12,683 nucleotides of DNA, from assembly GCA_041488235.1 (NCBI GenBank), contig JBGPOW010000121.1:1-12683 (forward strand), in the 5' to 3' direction. Positions 1-6,419 of this stretch are shown piece by piece. Each line of letters opens with the position of its first letter. Position 1 is the stretch's first letter. The translations under genes and the position numbers were made by a program. The stretch comes from DP-19 sp041488235 (lineage in GTDB: Bacteria > Desulfobacterota > Binatia > UTPRO1). The notes beneath the pieces are model-generated. The model was not told where the DNA came from and made no database searches. It worked only from the letters and a program-made list of their open reading frames with translations.

Positions 1-1
1 C

Positions 2-160
2 GCGCGTTCGATCTCCGCTTCGGCTGCGCTGGGTGTAGCCGGTCGATTCGTCGGGCGCGCACGCGGCACGTGCCCGTTCCGGCGCCAACCGTTCGGCCGC
101 CGGCGTTGCCAGGAGGTGGAGAACATCGCGCTGACCTTCCAAGAATATACTGAAACGTAA
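2..160 (+). CDS. 3' end of an open frame entering from the left; possible Hcp-like C-terminus
   Basis: This frame is open from the window edge to TAA at 158-160, about 52 codons. Only the last 16 residues (QEVENIALTFQEYTET) read like natural protein. They resemble the closing strand of Hcp-type tube proteins of type VI secretion, which often end in a 'V-E-x-I-x-L-x-F-Q-K/E' strand. The preceding residues are Arg/Ala-rich and resemble no part of Hcp, so a frame change or decay upstream is possible. The final stretch (about 140-180) is noticeably less GC-rich than the neighbouring genes. The Hcp idea rests on a very short match; what is seen is only the open frame and its stop. Confidence 0.25.
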   Translation, partial: ARSISASAALGVAGRFVGRARGTCPFRRQPFGRRRCQEVENIALTFQEYTET

Positions 161-320
161 CCGAGTAAGATCAGATCCAGCAGGGCGAAGAATACACGAA
201 AGTCGTAGCGCGGTCAATCCCCGATTGGAGGTCCGTGATCGGTCGTGCGATCTTTGCGCTCCGACGAGTGAGGCTCTCTTCCGATCGGGTATGGTCGCCT
301 GTTGCCTATTCCGTGGCGGA
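161..320. other. Intergenic stretch with no recognisable gene
   Basis: This lies between the stop of the left-edge frame and the stop of the convergent cyclase gene. The short frames here are Arg-rich and overlap the cyclase 3' end in other frames. I see no strong hairpin with a T tract, no tRNA and no repeat. Confidence 0.5.
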
Positions 321-1493
321 CTAGGCGCGGGAGAGCGACAAGAGCGGCACCGGCTCGTCGAAGCCTTTCAGCATCCGTTTTCCGGCGGGCTCGAAGCGAT
401 ACGCGGCGGTCGGTGACGGTACGGTACCCGGCGCCGCGGGAGTCGATGGCGATGCGGTCGCGGCACGCGACGCGTCGACGTCGGCGGCGAGATCGGACGT
501 CACCAGGATCTCGTTCGGCACCGCGAGGTCGCCGATGCGAGAGGCGAGGTTCACGGTCGCGCCGTAGTAGTCGCCGCTGCGCGCGAGGATCGGCCCGCAC
601 GCGAGGCCGCCCCGCGGCGTGACGACGCCGTCGGCGCCGAAGCGCTCGACGAGCGTCAGCGCGATCTCGCAGGCGTCGCTGCCGCGAACCGTCACGAACA
701 TCACGGCGTCGCCGATGAGCTTCACGACGCGGCCGCCGTGCGCCGCGGTGACGTCGGTCGTGAGCGCCTCGAAGCGGTCGACGATCACGCCGAGGTCGTG
801 CGCCGATTTCGTCCGCGCGAGCGGCGTGAACCCGACGACGTCGACGAATCCCACAGTGAGACGCGCGGTCTCCAGGGACTGCGGGTCGCGTCCCTCGCGA
901 AAACGGCGCATCGCGGTCTCGAGGTGCCAGCGCAGCATGCTGTCGATGACGGGCGGCAAGATGCCGAATGCTTGGATTGCCTCGAGGTTTGCGCGCGCCA
1001 GTGCGAGGTCGCCGGCGTCGGCGCTGCGAATCGCGATCTCGATCGTACGGGTGAACAGCGACACCGCCGCGTCGGCGATGCGCGCGAGTGCCGAGCCGAT
1101 GACACGCGAGAACTGCAAGACCGGCTCACGGCCGAAGAGCCGGCCGGCGGCAAGAAACCCGGCAATCGCCGCTGCGTCGCCCGCGGTGAACGCGGGTGTG
1201 GCCGGATCGACGGGGGGCAGTCCCGCTGCGAGGCGGATCGCCTCGACTTCGGCGGTCGTGAGGCCGCTCGCAGTCGCGACGTCGAGGAGCGTCAGCCGTT
1301 CATCGCCACGGAGCGCGAGGTCGCCGGCAAGGCCCGTGAGCAGATCTTTGTCACGCGCACGCACGAGCTGCTCGAGTGTGACACCCCGCCCGATGAGCCA
1401 TTCGAGGAGCGCAAGGCGGTCAGCGGCATTCGGCGCCTGTGGATCGTACAGGCCCGCGACCTCGAGCTCTGCGAGTCGCGCCGCGTCTTCCAT
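321..1493 (-). CDS. Class III adenylate cyclase with Rv1264-type N-terminal regulatory domain
   Basis: A 390-residue soluble cyclase predicted to make cAMP from ATP in the cytoplasm. Residues about 1-205 are helical and match the adenylate-cyclase regulatory domain of mycobacterial Rv1264, the pH-sensing autoinhibited enzyme, which has nearly the same length and domain split. The catalytic domain starts near 211. All six canonical residues are visible: metal-binding Asp218 (VDVVGFT) and Asp262 (GDAVMF), adenine-selecting Lys258 and Asp308, and transition-state Asn315 and Arg319 (VNLASR). The Lys/Asp pair predicts ATP rather than GTP as substrate. Residues about 341-363 form an Ala/Ser/Thr/Pro-rich insert just before the final strands (KGFDEPVPLL). 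No membrane segment is present. The ATG has no clear Shine-Dalgarno. It is the last gene of a minus-strand run behind a kinase remnant and a receiver protein, suggesting a former phosphorelay/cAMP cluster. Confidence 0.93.
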   Translation of the reverse strand: MEDAARLAELEVAGLYDPQAPNAADRLALLEWLIGRGVTLEQLVRARDKDLLTGLAGDLALRGDERLTLLDVATASGLTTAEVEAIRLAAGLPPVDPATPAFTAGDAAAIAGFLAAGRLFGREPVLQFSRVIGSALARIADAAVSLFTRTIEIAIRSADAGDLALARANLEAIQAFGILPPVIDSMLRWHLETAMRRFREGRDPQSLETARLTVGFVDVVGFTPLARTKSAHDLGVIVDRFEALTTDVTAAHGGRVVKLIGDAVMFVTVRGSDACEIALTLVERFGADGVVTPRGGLACGPILARSGDYYGATVNLASRIGDLAVPNEILVTSDLAADVDASRAATASPSTPAAPGTVPSPTAAYRFEPAGKRMLKGFDEPVPLLSLSRA

Positions 1494-1547
1494 GACGGCG
1501 CGATGCTAGCGCACCGTGCGGGGTTCCCAAAGGCTTCGGCTATCGCG

Positions 1548-1835
1548 TCAGGCGGCGCGCGGCTCGTATTGCGGCACCGGTGAGAGGGGCAGGGTGATCC
1601 GAAACACCGATCCCTCGTCGAATGCGCTCGTGAGCACGATCGTGCCGCCGAGTTGTTCCACGAAACGGCGCACGATGTACAAACCGAGACCGCTGCCGTT
1701 GAACCGGCGGCTGTCGGAGCCGTCGGGACGACGTACTGGGTGGCGGACGAGCGCGGCAGCGCGGCATCCTCCGTGGCGCTCATTCGACACCGCGAGACGC
1801 GCCCGTCCGTCGGCGCGTGGGTCGCCAGCGCGCGG
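1548..1835 (-). pseudogene. Histidine kinase remnant: C-terminal part of the HATPase domain only
   Basis: The frame is open from the stop at 1836-1838 down to TGA at 1548. A GTG at 1788-1790 would give 80 residues. The strong signal is the G2 box and closing strands of a kinase ATPase domain: FNGSGLGLYIVRRFVEQLGG, then GTIVLTSAFDEGSVFRITLPL. Upstream in the same frame, DGRARLAVSNE looks like the strand leading to the G1 box. The segment between is poor, and a neighbouring frame reads EDAAL there, so indels are likely. The DHp domain, phospho-accepting His and N box are absent. Only 56 bp separate it from the receiver gene upstream, so there is no room for the missing parts. It cannot bind ATP normally or autophosphorylate. 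A short functional ORF cannot be excluded, but decay is the simplest reading. Confidence 0.62.
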
Positions 1836-1891
1836 TCAGCAGCTCCGCGCTCGCTCCGTCTGCTGTGCGAAGTCTCTCGACGACGCGAACG

Positions 1892-2335
1892 TCAGATCGA
1901 ATACGTGAGCGGAGTGCGCGCCGCCGGACGCCAGCCGGCGCCGCGTGCAACGCGCGAAGCCGTGTGCGGGAAGACGGCGGCGACCGCCTCGAGGACCTGG
2001 CCCCGCGTGAACGGCTTCCCGATCGAATGGTTGGCCTCGCACCTGGAGAAGACGTGCGTCAGGCCGGCGCCGATGCGCGCGCTCACCAACACGATCGGAA
2101 TCGCGGCGGTCGCGGGGTCGCGTCTCAGCTCGTGCAGCAGCTCGACGCCGGTCATCACCGGCATCATGAGATCGAGGAAGATGCAGTCCGGTGTGCTGCG
2201 CGCCACGAACGCGCGCGCCGAGGCGCCGTCGTGCGCGACGCTGACATTGTGGCCCTCGATGCGAAGGTAGCGCGCCAAGATGCCGGCGACCGGCTGACAG
2301 TCGTCGACGACGAGGATGGATGCCATGTCGGTCAT
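1892..2335 (-). CDS. Single-domain response regulator (CheY-like receiver)
   Basis: A 147-residue protein (144 if the second Met, at 2326, is the start) consisting of one receiver domain. It has the acidic pair Asp11/Asp12 (ILVVDD), phospho-acceptor Asp55 (IFLDLMMPVMTG), Ser85 at the switch position (VLVSAR) and Lys107 (GKPF). The receiver ends near 122. The last 25 residues are an Arg/Ala-rich tail with no recognisable output domain. Proteins of this kind act in the cytoplasm as phosphorelay intermediates or by binding partners. Its kinase partner would be expected next door, but only the remnant at 1548-1835 is there, so it may be orphaned or served by a distant kinase. The frame is open well upstream; I chose the Met immediately before the first receiver strand. 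No clear ribosome-binding site is seen. Confidence 0.88.
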   Translation of the reverse strand: MTDMASILVVDDCQPVAGILARYLRIEGHNVSVAHDGASARAFVARSTPDCIFLDLMMPVMTGVELLHELRRDPATAAIPIVLVSARIGAGLTHVFSRCEANHSIGKPFTRGQVLEAVAAVFPHTASRVARGAGWRPAARTPLTYSI

Positions 2336-2538
2336 CGTGAGCAAGCGCGGTGCCTGCGTCTGGGGCGTGCAGATGATCGATGCGCGGACGACCGCGTCCG
2401 TCGCGCGATCGCGACGTTGCGCGCCGGTCCGCATGGCAACTCGCCGCGCATTCGCGCCGGCGCCGGCGACGCAGCGAGAATCGTGCGTGCTCGCGGCATC
2501 GACGCCGTTCATGCGGTCCCGCCAGAGTCGAAGGGTCG

Positions 2539-2889
2539 CTATGTCGATCGTCCTTCGGCGTCGGGCGACTCGGGCGCGCCGGAGCGGCGTCGCGCGCTCC
2601 AAAACGAGCGTACGAGCGAGAGCGCGAGCAGCGCGGATAGCGTCGCGACGCCATAGACGAACGTGTCGAGCACACGCAGGCCGTTGCCGGGAAGACCTGC
2701 ACCATCGTCGATGGGTTGCGTCGCGGTCTCGGCGGGCGCGTCGGGGAAGCGCTGCCACTGCGGATCGGGCGCGCCCAGCGTGTCGACGTGCGCGTACGTC
2801 GCTCCGCCGGTCCAGCCGACGACTGCCAGCGTCAGCAGCAGTGCCGCGACTCGTCGCTCGGGCCGACAGCGGTGCGGTTGATCGGTCAC
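2539..2889 (-). CDS. Small two-helix membrane protein of unknown function
   Basis: A 116-residue protein from a GTG start. A basic N-terminus (PERR) precedes a hydrophobic helix at about 14-33. A polar loop with several Pro and Asp residues follows (34-72), then a second helix at about 74-97 (FVYGVATLSALLALSLV) and a basic tail (RSFWSARRR). The positive-inside rule gives both ends in the cytoplasm and a periplasmic loop. The first segment could instead be a signal peptide. I recognise no family. It starts 20 bp after the LOG gene stop on the same strand, which supports it as the third gene of that run. The organised hydrophobicity argues against a chance frame in GC-rich DNA. Confidence 0.62.
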   Translation of the reverse strand: MTDQPHRCRPERRVAALLLTLAVVGWTGGATYAHVDTLGAPDPQWQRFPDAPAETATQPIDDGAGLPGNGLRVLDTFVYGVATLSALLALSLVRSFWSARRRSGAPESPDAEGRST

Positions 2890-2909
2890 GCCGCCGCTTC
2901 GTCTCGTCG

Positions 2910-3704
2910 TTACGGATTCGAACCGCCGGGCCTGGCGCTTCCCGGCGTACGCGACGAGGCAAAAGCGGGGACCTTCTCCTCCGGCTCGACGACGAGCGCG
3001 GCCTGCAGGAGGGCGAGGGCCGTCGCCGGATCGTCGGCGTAGTGAAAGAGACGCAGATCCTCCGGGCTGATCATGCCGTGGCGGACGAGCGCGTCGAAGT
3101 TCAGGATCTCCTTCCAGTAGTCCGACCCGTAGAGCAGGACGACGATGCGTCGATCGAGCTTCTGCGTCTGCTGCAACGTCAGGATCTCGGTGAGCTCGTC
3201 GAGCGTGCCGAAGCCTCCCGGGAACACGACGAGCGCGCGCGCCAAGTGCGCGAACCAGAGCTTACGCATGAAGAAATAGTGAAACTCGAAGAGCAGCTCG
3301 CGAGTCACGTACGAGTTCGGTCGCTGCTCGTGCGGCAGTCCGATGTTGAGGCCGATCGTCCTACCGCGCGCATCGGAGGCGCCGCGGTTTGCCGCCTCCA
3401 TGATGCCGCCGCCACCGCCGGAGCAGACGAGGTAGCGGTGCGCTGGTGACGGCAGACCCTTCGACCACTCGGTGACGAGACGCGCGAGCTCCCGCGCTTC
3501 GGCGTAGTAGTGGCCGAGGGGTCCGTCGGGGTGCAGCCGCGCCGAGCCGAAGAAGACGATGGTCTCGTGGACGTGCTCGCGGCGCAAGTGTCGCAACGGC
3601 TCGAGGTATTCGGCGAGGATGCGCAGCGGACGCGCGTCGTCGCTCGCGAGGAAGCTCGGGTTCTCGTACGCGAGCCGTGGGTTGCGGTCCGCAGGTGTCG
3701 TCAT
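2910..3704 (-). CDS. LOG-family (TIGR00730-type) Rossmann-fold nucleotide-binding protein
   Basis: 264 residues. The family includes cytokinin-activating phosphoribohydrolases ('Lonely guy') and bacterial nucleotide 5'-monophosphate nucleosidases, which release a base from a nucleoside monophosphate. The hallmarks are SGGGGGIMEAAN at 95-106 (phosphate-binding glycine loop), the Arg/Lys pair in FFMRKLWF (147-148), and PGGFGTLDE at 162-170, which carries the active-site Glu. At about 260 residues it is the longer, bacterial-housekeeping form rather than the roughly 190-residue plant-like form. The N-terminal 45 residues are an extra helix region and the last 25 are disordered-looking. Start choice is firm: GGGAGGG lies 6 nt upstream of the ATG, and that ATG overlaps the stop of the upstream nuclease. 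The actual base substrate cannot be read from the sequence. Confidence 0.92.
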   Translation of the reverse strand: MTTPADRNPRLAYENPSFLASDDARPLRILAEYLEPLRHLRREHVHETIVFFGSARLHPDGPLGHYYAEARELARLVTEWSKGLPSPAHRYLVCSGGGGGIMEAANRGASDARGRTIGLNIGLPHEQRPNSYVTRELLFEFHYFFMRKLWFAHLARALVVFPGGFGTLDELTEILTLQQTQKLDRRIVVLLYGSDYWKEILNFDALVRHGMISPEDLRLFHYADDPATALALLQAALVVEPEEKVPAFASSRTPGSARPGGSNP

Positions 3705-3717
3705 GCTGCTCCCTCCC
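3701..3717 (-). promoter_or_regulatory. ATGA stop-start overlap with strong Shine-Dalgarno (nuclease to LOG coupling)
   Basis: On the minus strand the nuclease ends ...GGGAGGGAGCAGCATGA. TGA is at 3703-3701 and ATG at 3704-3702. The GGGAGGG motif (3717-3711) lies inside the last nuclease codons, 6 nt from the ATG. This arrangement normally gives translational coupling, so the two proteins are probably made together. Confidence 0.7.
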
Positions 3718-5185
3718 GCGCGCGGGCGAAGTCGATGAACCCGCGTTCGACGTCGGTGTGGACGAGCTCGACGCGCACGCGATCGCCGACGTCGAGGCGC
3801 TCGAAGCCATGGACGACCCTGCCTTCGACCGCCGGCTGCCGCAGACGCACCCACGTTCCCTTCGGTGACGCGCCGGTCACGATCGCATCGAAGCGTTCGC
3901 CGATGCGCGGCGCGAGAAGGAGGGCGGCGGCCGACTTCCGCACTTGGCGCTCCACTTTGACGGCGCTGTCCTCCTGCTCGGTGCAATGACGGGCGAGCGC
4001 GCCGAGCTCGTCTACGGTGTAGGGCGACGGTTTCCCCGCGAGGCCAGCCTTCAGCAACCGATGCGTCGCCAGATCGGGAAAGCGGCGGTTGGGCGCAGTC
4101 GAGTGCGTGTAGTCACGGAGCGCGAGCCCGAAATGTCCCGCGATCTCCTCTCCGGGGTGCTGCAGGACGTACTCGCCTTTGCCGAGCAGCTTCACGACCG
4201 AGAGCGAGAGATCGGGAAACCGCGCGGGATCGGCTTGCCGACGTCGTACCAGGAACGCCTCGAGCGCGCCCGCGTCGGGCTCGGCCGGTAAGCGTTCGCC
4301 CGTCTCCGCGGCGAGCGCGACGATGCGCTCCCATCGCTCCGGCGAGCGCAGGACGCGCCGCAACGAGGGGAGGCCCTGCCGCTCGAGATACCGCGCCGTC
4401 ACCGTGTTCGCGGCGATCATGAAATCCTCGATCAACTCTTTGGCGCGGTTCTTCTCGTCGGGCCGGAGATCGGTCAAGACGTCGCCGTCGAAGACCGCCC
4501 GTCCTTCGACCGTCTCGAGACTCAGCGCCCCGTGCGTGTGACGGCGCGCTTTCATCGCCTGCGCGACGCGGTCCTGGATGCGGAGCTGCTCGTCCATGCC
4601 GGGAACCGCCGCGACCGGCGGCGGCACCGGCTGCCGGCCGTCGAGCCACGCTGCGACGGCGTCGTAGGCGAGCTTGGCACGATTCACGACCGCGGCGCGA
4701 TACACATCGGAGTCGGTGACCGTACCGTCGTCCACGACGGTCATGTCGACGACGATTGCGAGGCGCTCGCGTCCCTCGACGAGCGAGGTCAAGTCGGTCG
4801 ACAGCTTTTCAGGCAGCATCGGGAAAATGACGGCGGGCGTGTAGACCGACGTCGTGTTCGCCTGCGCGTGCTCGTCGATCGCCGAGCCGCGCGTGACCAC
4901 CGCGTCGACGTCGGCGACGGCGACGAGGATCCTGACCGCGCCGCCCGCGATCGGCTGCGCGACCGAGAGCTGATCGAGGTCGCGCGAGTCGTCGTTGTCG
5001 ATCGACGCCCAGAGTAAGCTGCGGAGATCACGAATGGAGCCGCCGACGGTCGTGGCCGCGGCGGTGACGGCGGCCGTCTCGGCCAGGACGGCGGTAGAGA
5101 AGTCCGGGAGGAGCCCGCGCTGGAGCATCGCGCGTCGCGCGATGGTGCGGAGCTGGTCGCGGCTCGCGATCGCGGGCGGGTTCAT
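3701..5185 (-). CDS. RNB-domain ribonuclease, short RNase II/R-family form
   Basis: 494 residues; the family degrades RNA 3' to 5' processively. It is shorter than RNase II (about 640) or RNase R (about 810) because the N-terminal cold-shock/OB domains are missing. The RNB core begins near 55. The metal-binding motif is SIDNDDSRDLDQL (61-73), with Asp63, Asp69 and Asp71, but Gln72 stands where E. coli RNase II has a fourth Asp. Other conserved pieces are SVYTPAVIFPMLPEKLS (113-129), ELIEDFMIAAN (250-260), and YTHSTAPNRRFPDLATHR (359-376) with its RNA-gripping arginines. An S1-like OB strand set follows at about 428-487. The open frame continues to 5839, but that part mirrors the oppositely oriented oxidoreductase gene. 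I chose the ATG at 5185, just before the first plausible helix. It is first in the run with the LOG gene, suggesting linked RNA or nucleotide salvage. Confidence 0.92.
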   Translation of the reverse strand: MNPPAIASRDQLRTIARRAMLQRGLLPDFSTAVLAETAAVTAAATTVGGSIRDLRSLLWASIDNDDSRDLDQLSVAQPIAGGAVRILVAVADVDAVVTRGSAIDEHAQANTTSVYTPAVIFPMLPEKLSTDLTSLVEGRERLAIVVDMTVVDDGTVTDSDVYRAAVVNRAKLAYDAVAAWLDGRQPVPPPVAAVPGMDEQLRIQDRVAQAMKARRHTHGALSLETVEGRAVFDGDVLTDLRPDEKNRAKELIEDFMIAANTVTARYLERQGLPSLRRVLRSPERWERIVALAAETGERLPAEPDAGALEAFLVRRRQADPARFPDLSLSVVKLLGKGEYVLQHPGEEIAGHFGLALRDYTHSTAPNRRFPDLATHRLLKAGLAGKPSPYTVDELGALARHCTEQEDSAVKVERQVRKSAAALLLAPRIGERFDAIVTGASPKGTWVRLRQPAVEGRVVHGFERLDVGDRVRVELVHTDVERGFIDFARAREGAA

Positions 5186-5242
5186 GAGATCGAGGCGAAA
5201 ACGGACGCTAGTGGGGCGCTGCCGTGGAGTCAACAAACCTGA

Positions 5243-5271
5243 TTGACGGTGCAGTTGACCGTCGGTAGCGT
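5243..5271 (+). promoter_or_regulatory. Candidate promoter/operator in the divergent gap before the oxidoreductase
   Basis: The 97 bp between the divergent nuclease and oxidoreductase starts must hold both promoters. TTGACG (5243-5248), a 17 nt spacer and TAGCGT (5266-5271) form a weak sigma-70-like pair facing right. Overlapping it is a perfect 6 bp inverted repeat, GACGGT (5245-5250) and ACCGTC (5258-5263), with a 7 nt spacer, which could be an operator. TTGAC also occurs twice in tandem (5243 and 5255). The -10 match is poor and the repeat is short, so this is only a candidate. Confidence 0.28.
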
Positions 5272-5282
5272 CCGCCACCCAG

Positions 5283-6362
5283 ATGCAGGCACCGCGCAAG
5301 ATTCGGGTCGGGCTCGTCGGCGCCGGCCGGATCGCCGACTTGCAGGTACTCGGCTGGCGCGAGCACGCCTCCGGCGAGGTCGCCGCCGTGTACGATGCCG
5401 ACGCGGCGGTGCGGGCGCGGCGGAGCGCGGAGTGGGGCGCGCGCCCGTACGACAGCCTCGAGGACCTGCTCGCCGATCCCGCGATCGACGCGGTGGAGAT
5501 CGCGACGCCGCACGATCTCCACGCCGACCACGCCATCGCGGCCATTGCCGCCGGCAAGCACGTCTCGCTACAGAAGCCGCCGACGCGCACGCTCGCGGAG
5601 CTCGATCGCGTCATCGCCGCCGCGCGCGGCGCGAACGTGCGCGTCCGGGTCCTCGAGAACTTCATGTGGTATCCGCCGCACCGCCTCGCGCGTACTCTCG
5701 TCGAGGCGGGCGAGATCGGTGACGTGCTCTCGGTCCGCATTCTCACCGCCCTCGGCCGACCGGATCGCGGATGGGACGTGCCGGCGGGCGCGATGGCGTG
5801 GCGCATGGACCCGGCGCGCTGCGGCGGCGGCGTGGTCACGTTCGATCACGGCTACCACTGCTTCCAGCTCGGCCGCCTCTTCGTCGCCGATCCCGTGGAG
5901 GTCGTGCATGCGTTCATCAACATCGTGCCGACGAGCGATGGCGGTGAGATCGACGTGCCGGCGCTCGTCACGTGGCGTTACACCGGCGTGCCGCGCTTCG
6001 GGTCGTGGGAGGTCGTCCCGTCCTTCGAGCTCGAGGTCCGCTCGCGCTACTACCCGAGCGACGAGCGTCTCGAGCTGCGCGGCACGCGCGGCGTCATCTG
6101 GGTGAGCCGCTGCACCGGCAAGCTCCTCGACGAGCCGCCGGTCGTGCTCTATCGCGATGGCGAGACGCGCGCGTTCCACACCGTCGAGACCGACTGGGCG
6201 ACGTCCTTCCGCGATGCGACGCGCGATTTCATCGACGCGATCATCGAGCAGCGCGACACGCCGCTCACACTCGTCGACGCGCGTGCGACGCTCGTGTTCG
6301 CGCTTGCGGCGCAACGCTCGGCGCGGGAGCGTCGCGAAGTCACGCTCGCGGAGCTCGAGTGA
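5283..6362 (+). CDS. Gfo/Idh/MocA-family NAD(P)-dependent oxidoreductase
   Basis: 359 residues, the usual length for the family, which oxidises or reduces sugars, inositols and related hydroxy compounds. The N-terminal Rossmann fold shows GLVGAGRIAD (10-19) and an acidic residue after the second strand (VYDAD, 36-40). ATPHDLHADHAIAAIAAGKH leads to the catalytic-lysine motif, here QKP (Lys98) instead of the common EKP. The C-terminal alpha/beta domain begins near 126 and holds the substrate motif FDHGYH with Asp188 and His192, matching the family's Asp-x3-His pair. No signal peptide is present, so it is cytoplasmic. ATG 5283 is the only good start before the glycine loop; the ribosome-binding site is weak. 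The FAD dehydrogenase follows 57 bp downstream, suggesting a shared catabolic role. The substrate cannot be assigned. Confidence 0.92.
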   Translation: MQAPRKIRVGLVGAGRIADLQVLGWREHASGEVAAVYDADAAVRARRSAEWGARPYDSLEDLLADPAIDAVEIATPHDLHADHAIAAIAAGKHVSLQKPPTRTLAELDRVIAAARGANVRVRVLENFMWYPPHRLARTLVEAGEIGDVLSVRILTALGRPDRGWDVPAGAMAWRMDPARCGGGVVTFDHGYHCFQLGRLFVADPVEVVHAFINIVPTSDGGEIDVPALVTWRYTGVPRFGSWEVVPSFELEVRSRYYPSDERLELRGTRGVIWVSRCTGKLLDEPPVVLYRDGETRAFHTVETDWATSFRDATRDFIDAIIEQRDTPLTLVDARATLVFALAAQRSARERREVTLAELE

Positions 6363-6419
6363 TCTGCGAGCGCACGAACGTCCCTTGACGGCTTTGCCCG
6401 CGGGTGATGGGTGACACGT

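Noticed and set aside
619..1509. 296-codon open frame on the plus strand
   Set aside because: It is a Ser/Arg/Pro-rich shadow of the adenylate cyclase, which has all its catalytic residues on the other strand.
1892..2962. 356-codon frame as one long response-regulator protein
   Set aside because: Only the last 147 codons are a receiver. The upstream part is Arg-rich and overlaps the membrane-protein gene in another frame.
5186..5839. N-terminal extension of the RNB nuclease frame
   Set aside because: It overlaps the start of the oppositely oriented oxidoreductase, is Ser/Arg/Ala-rich, and resembles no nuclease domain. ATG 5185 gives a normal short RNB protein.
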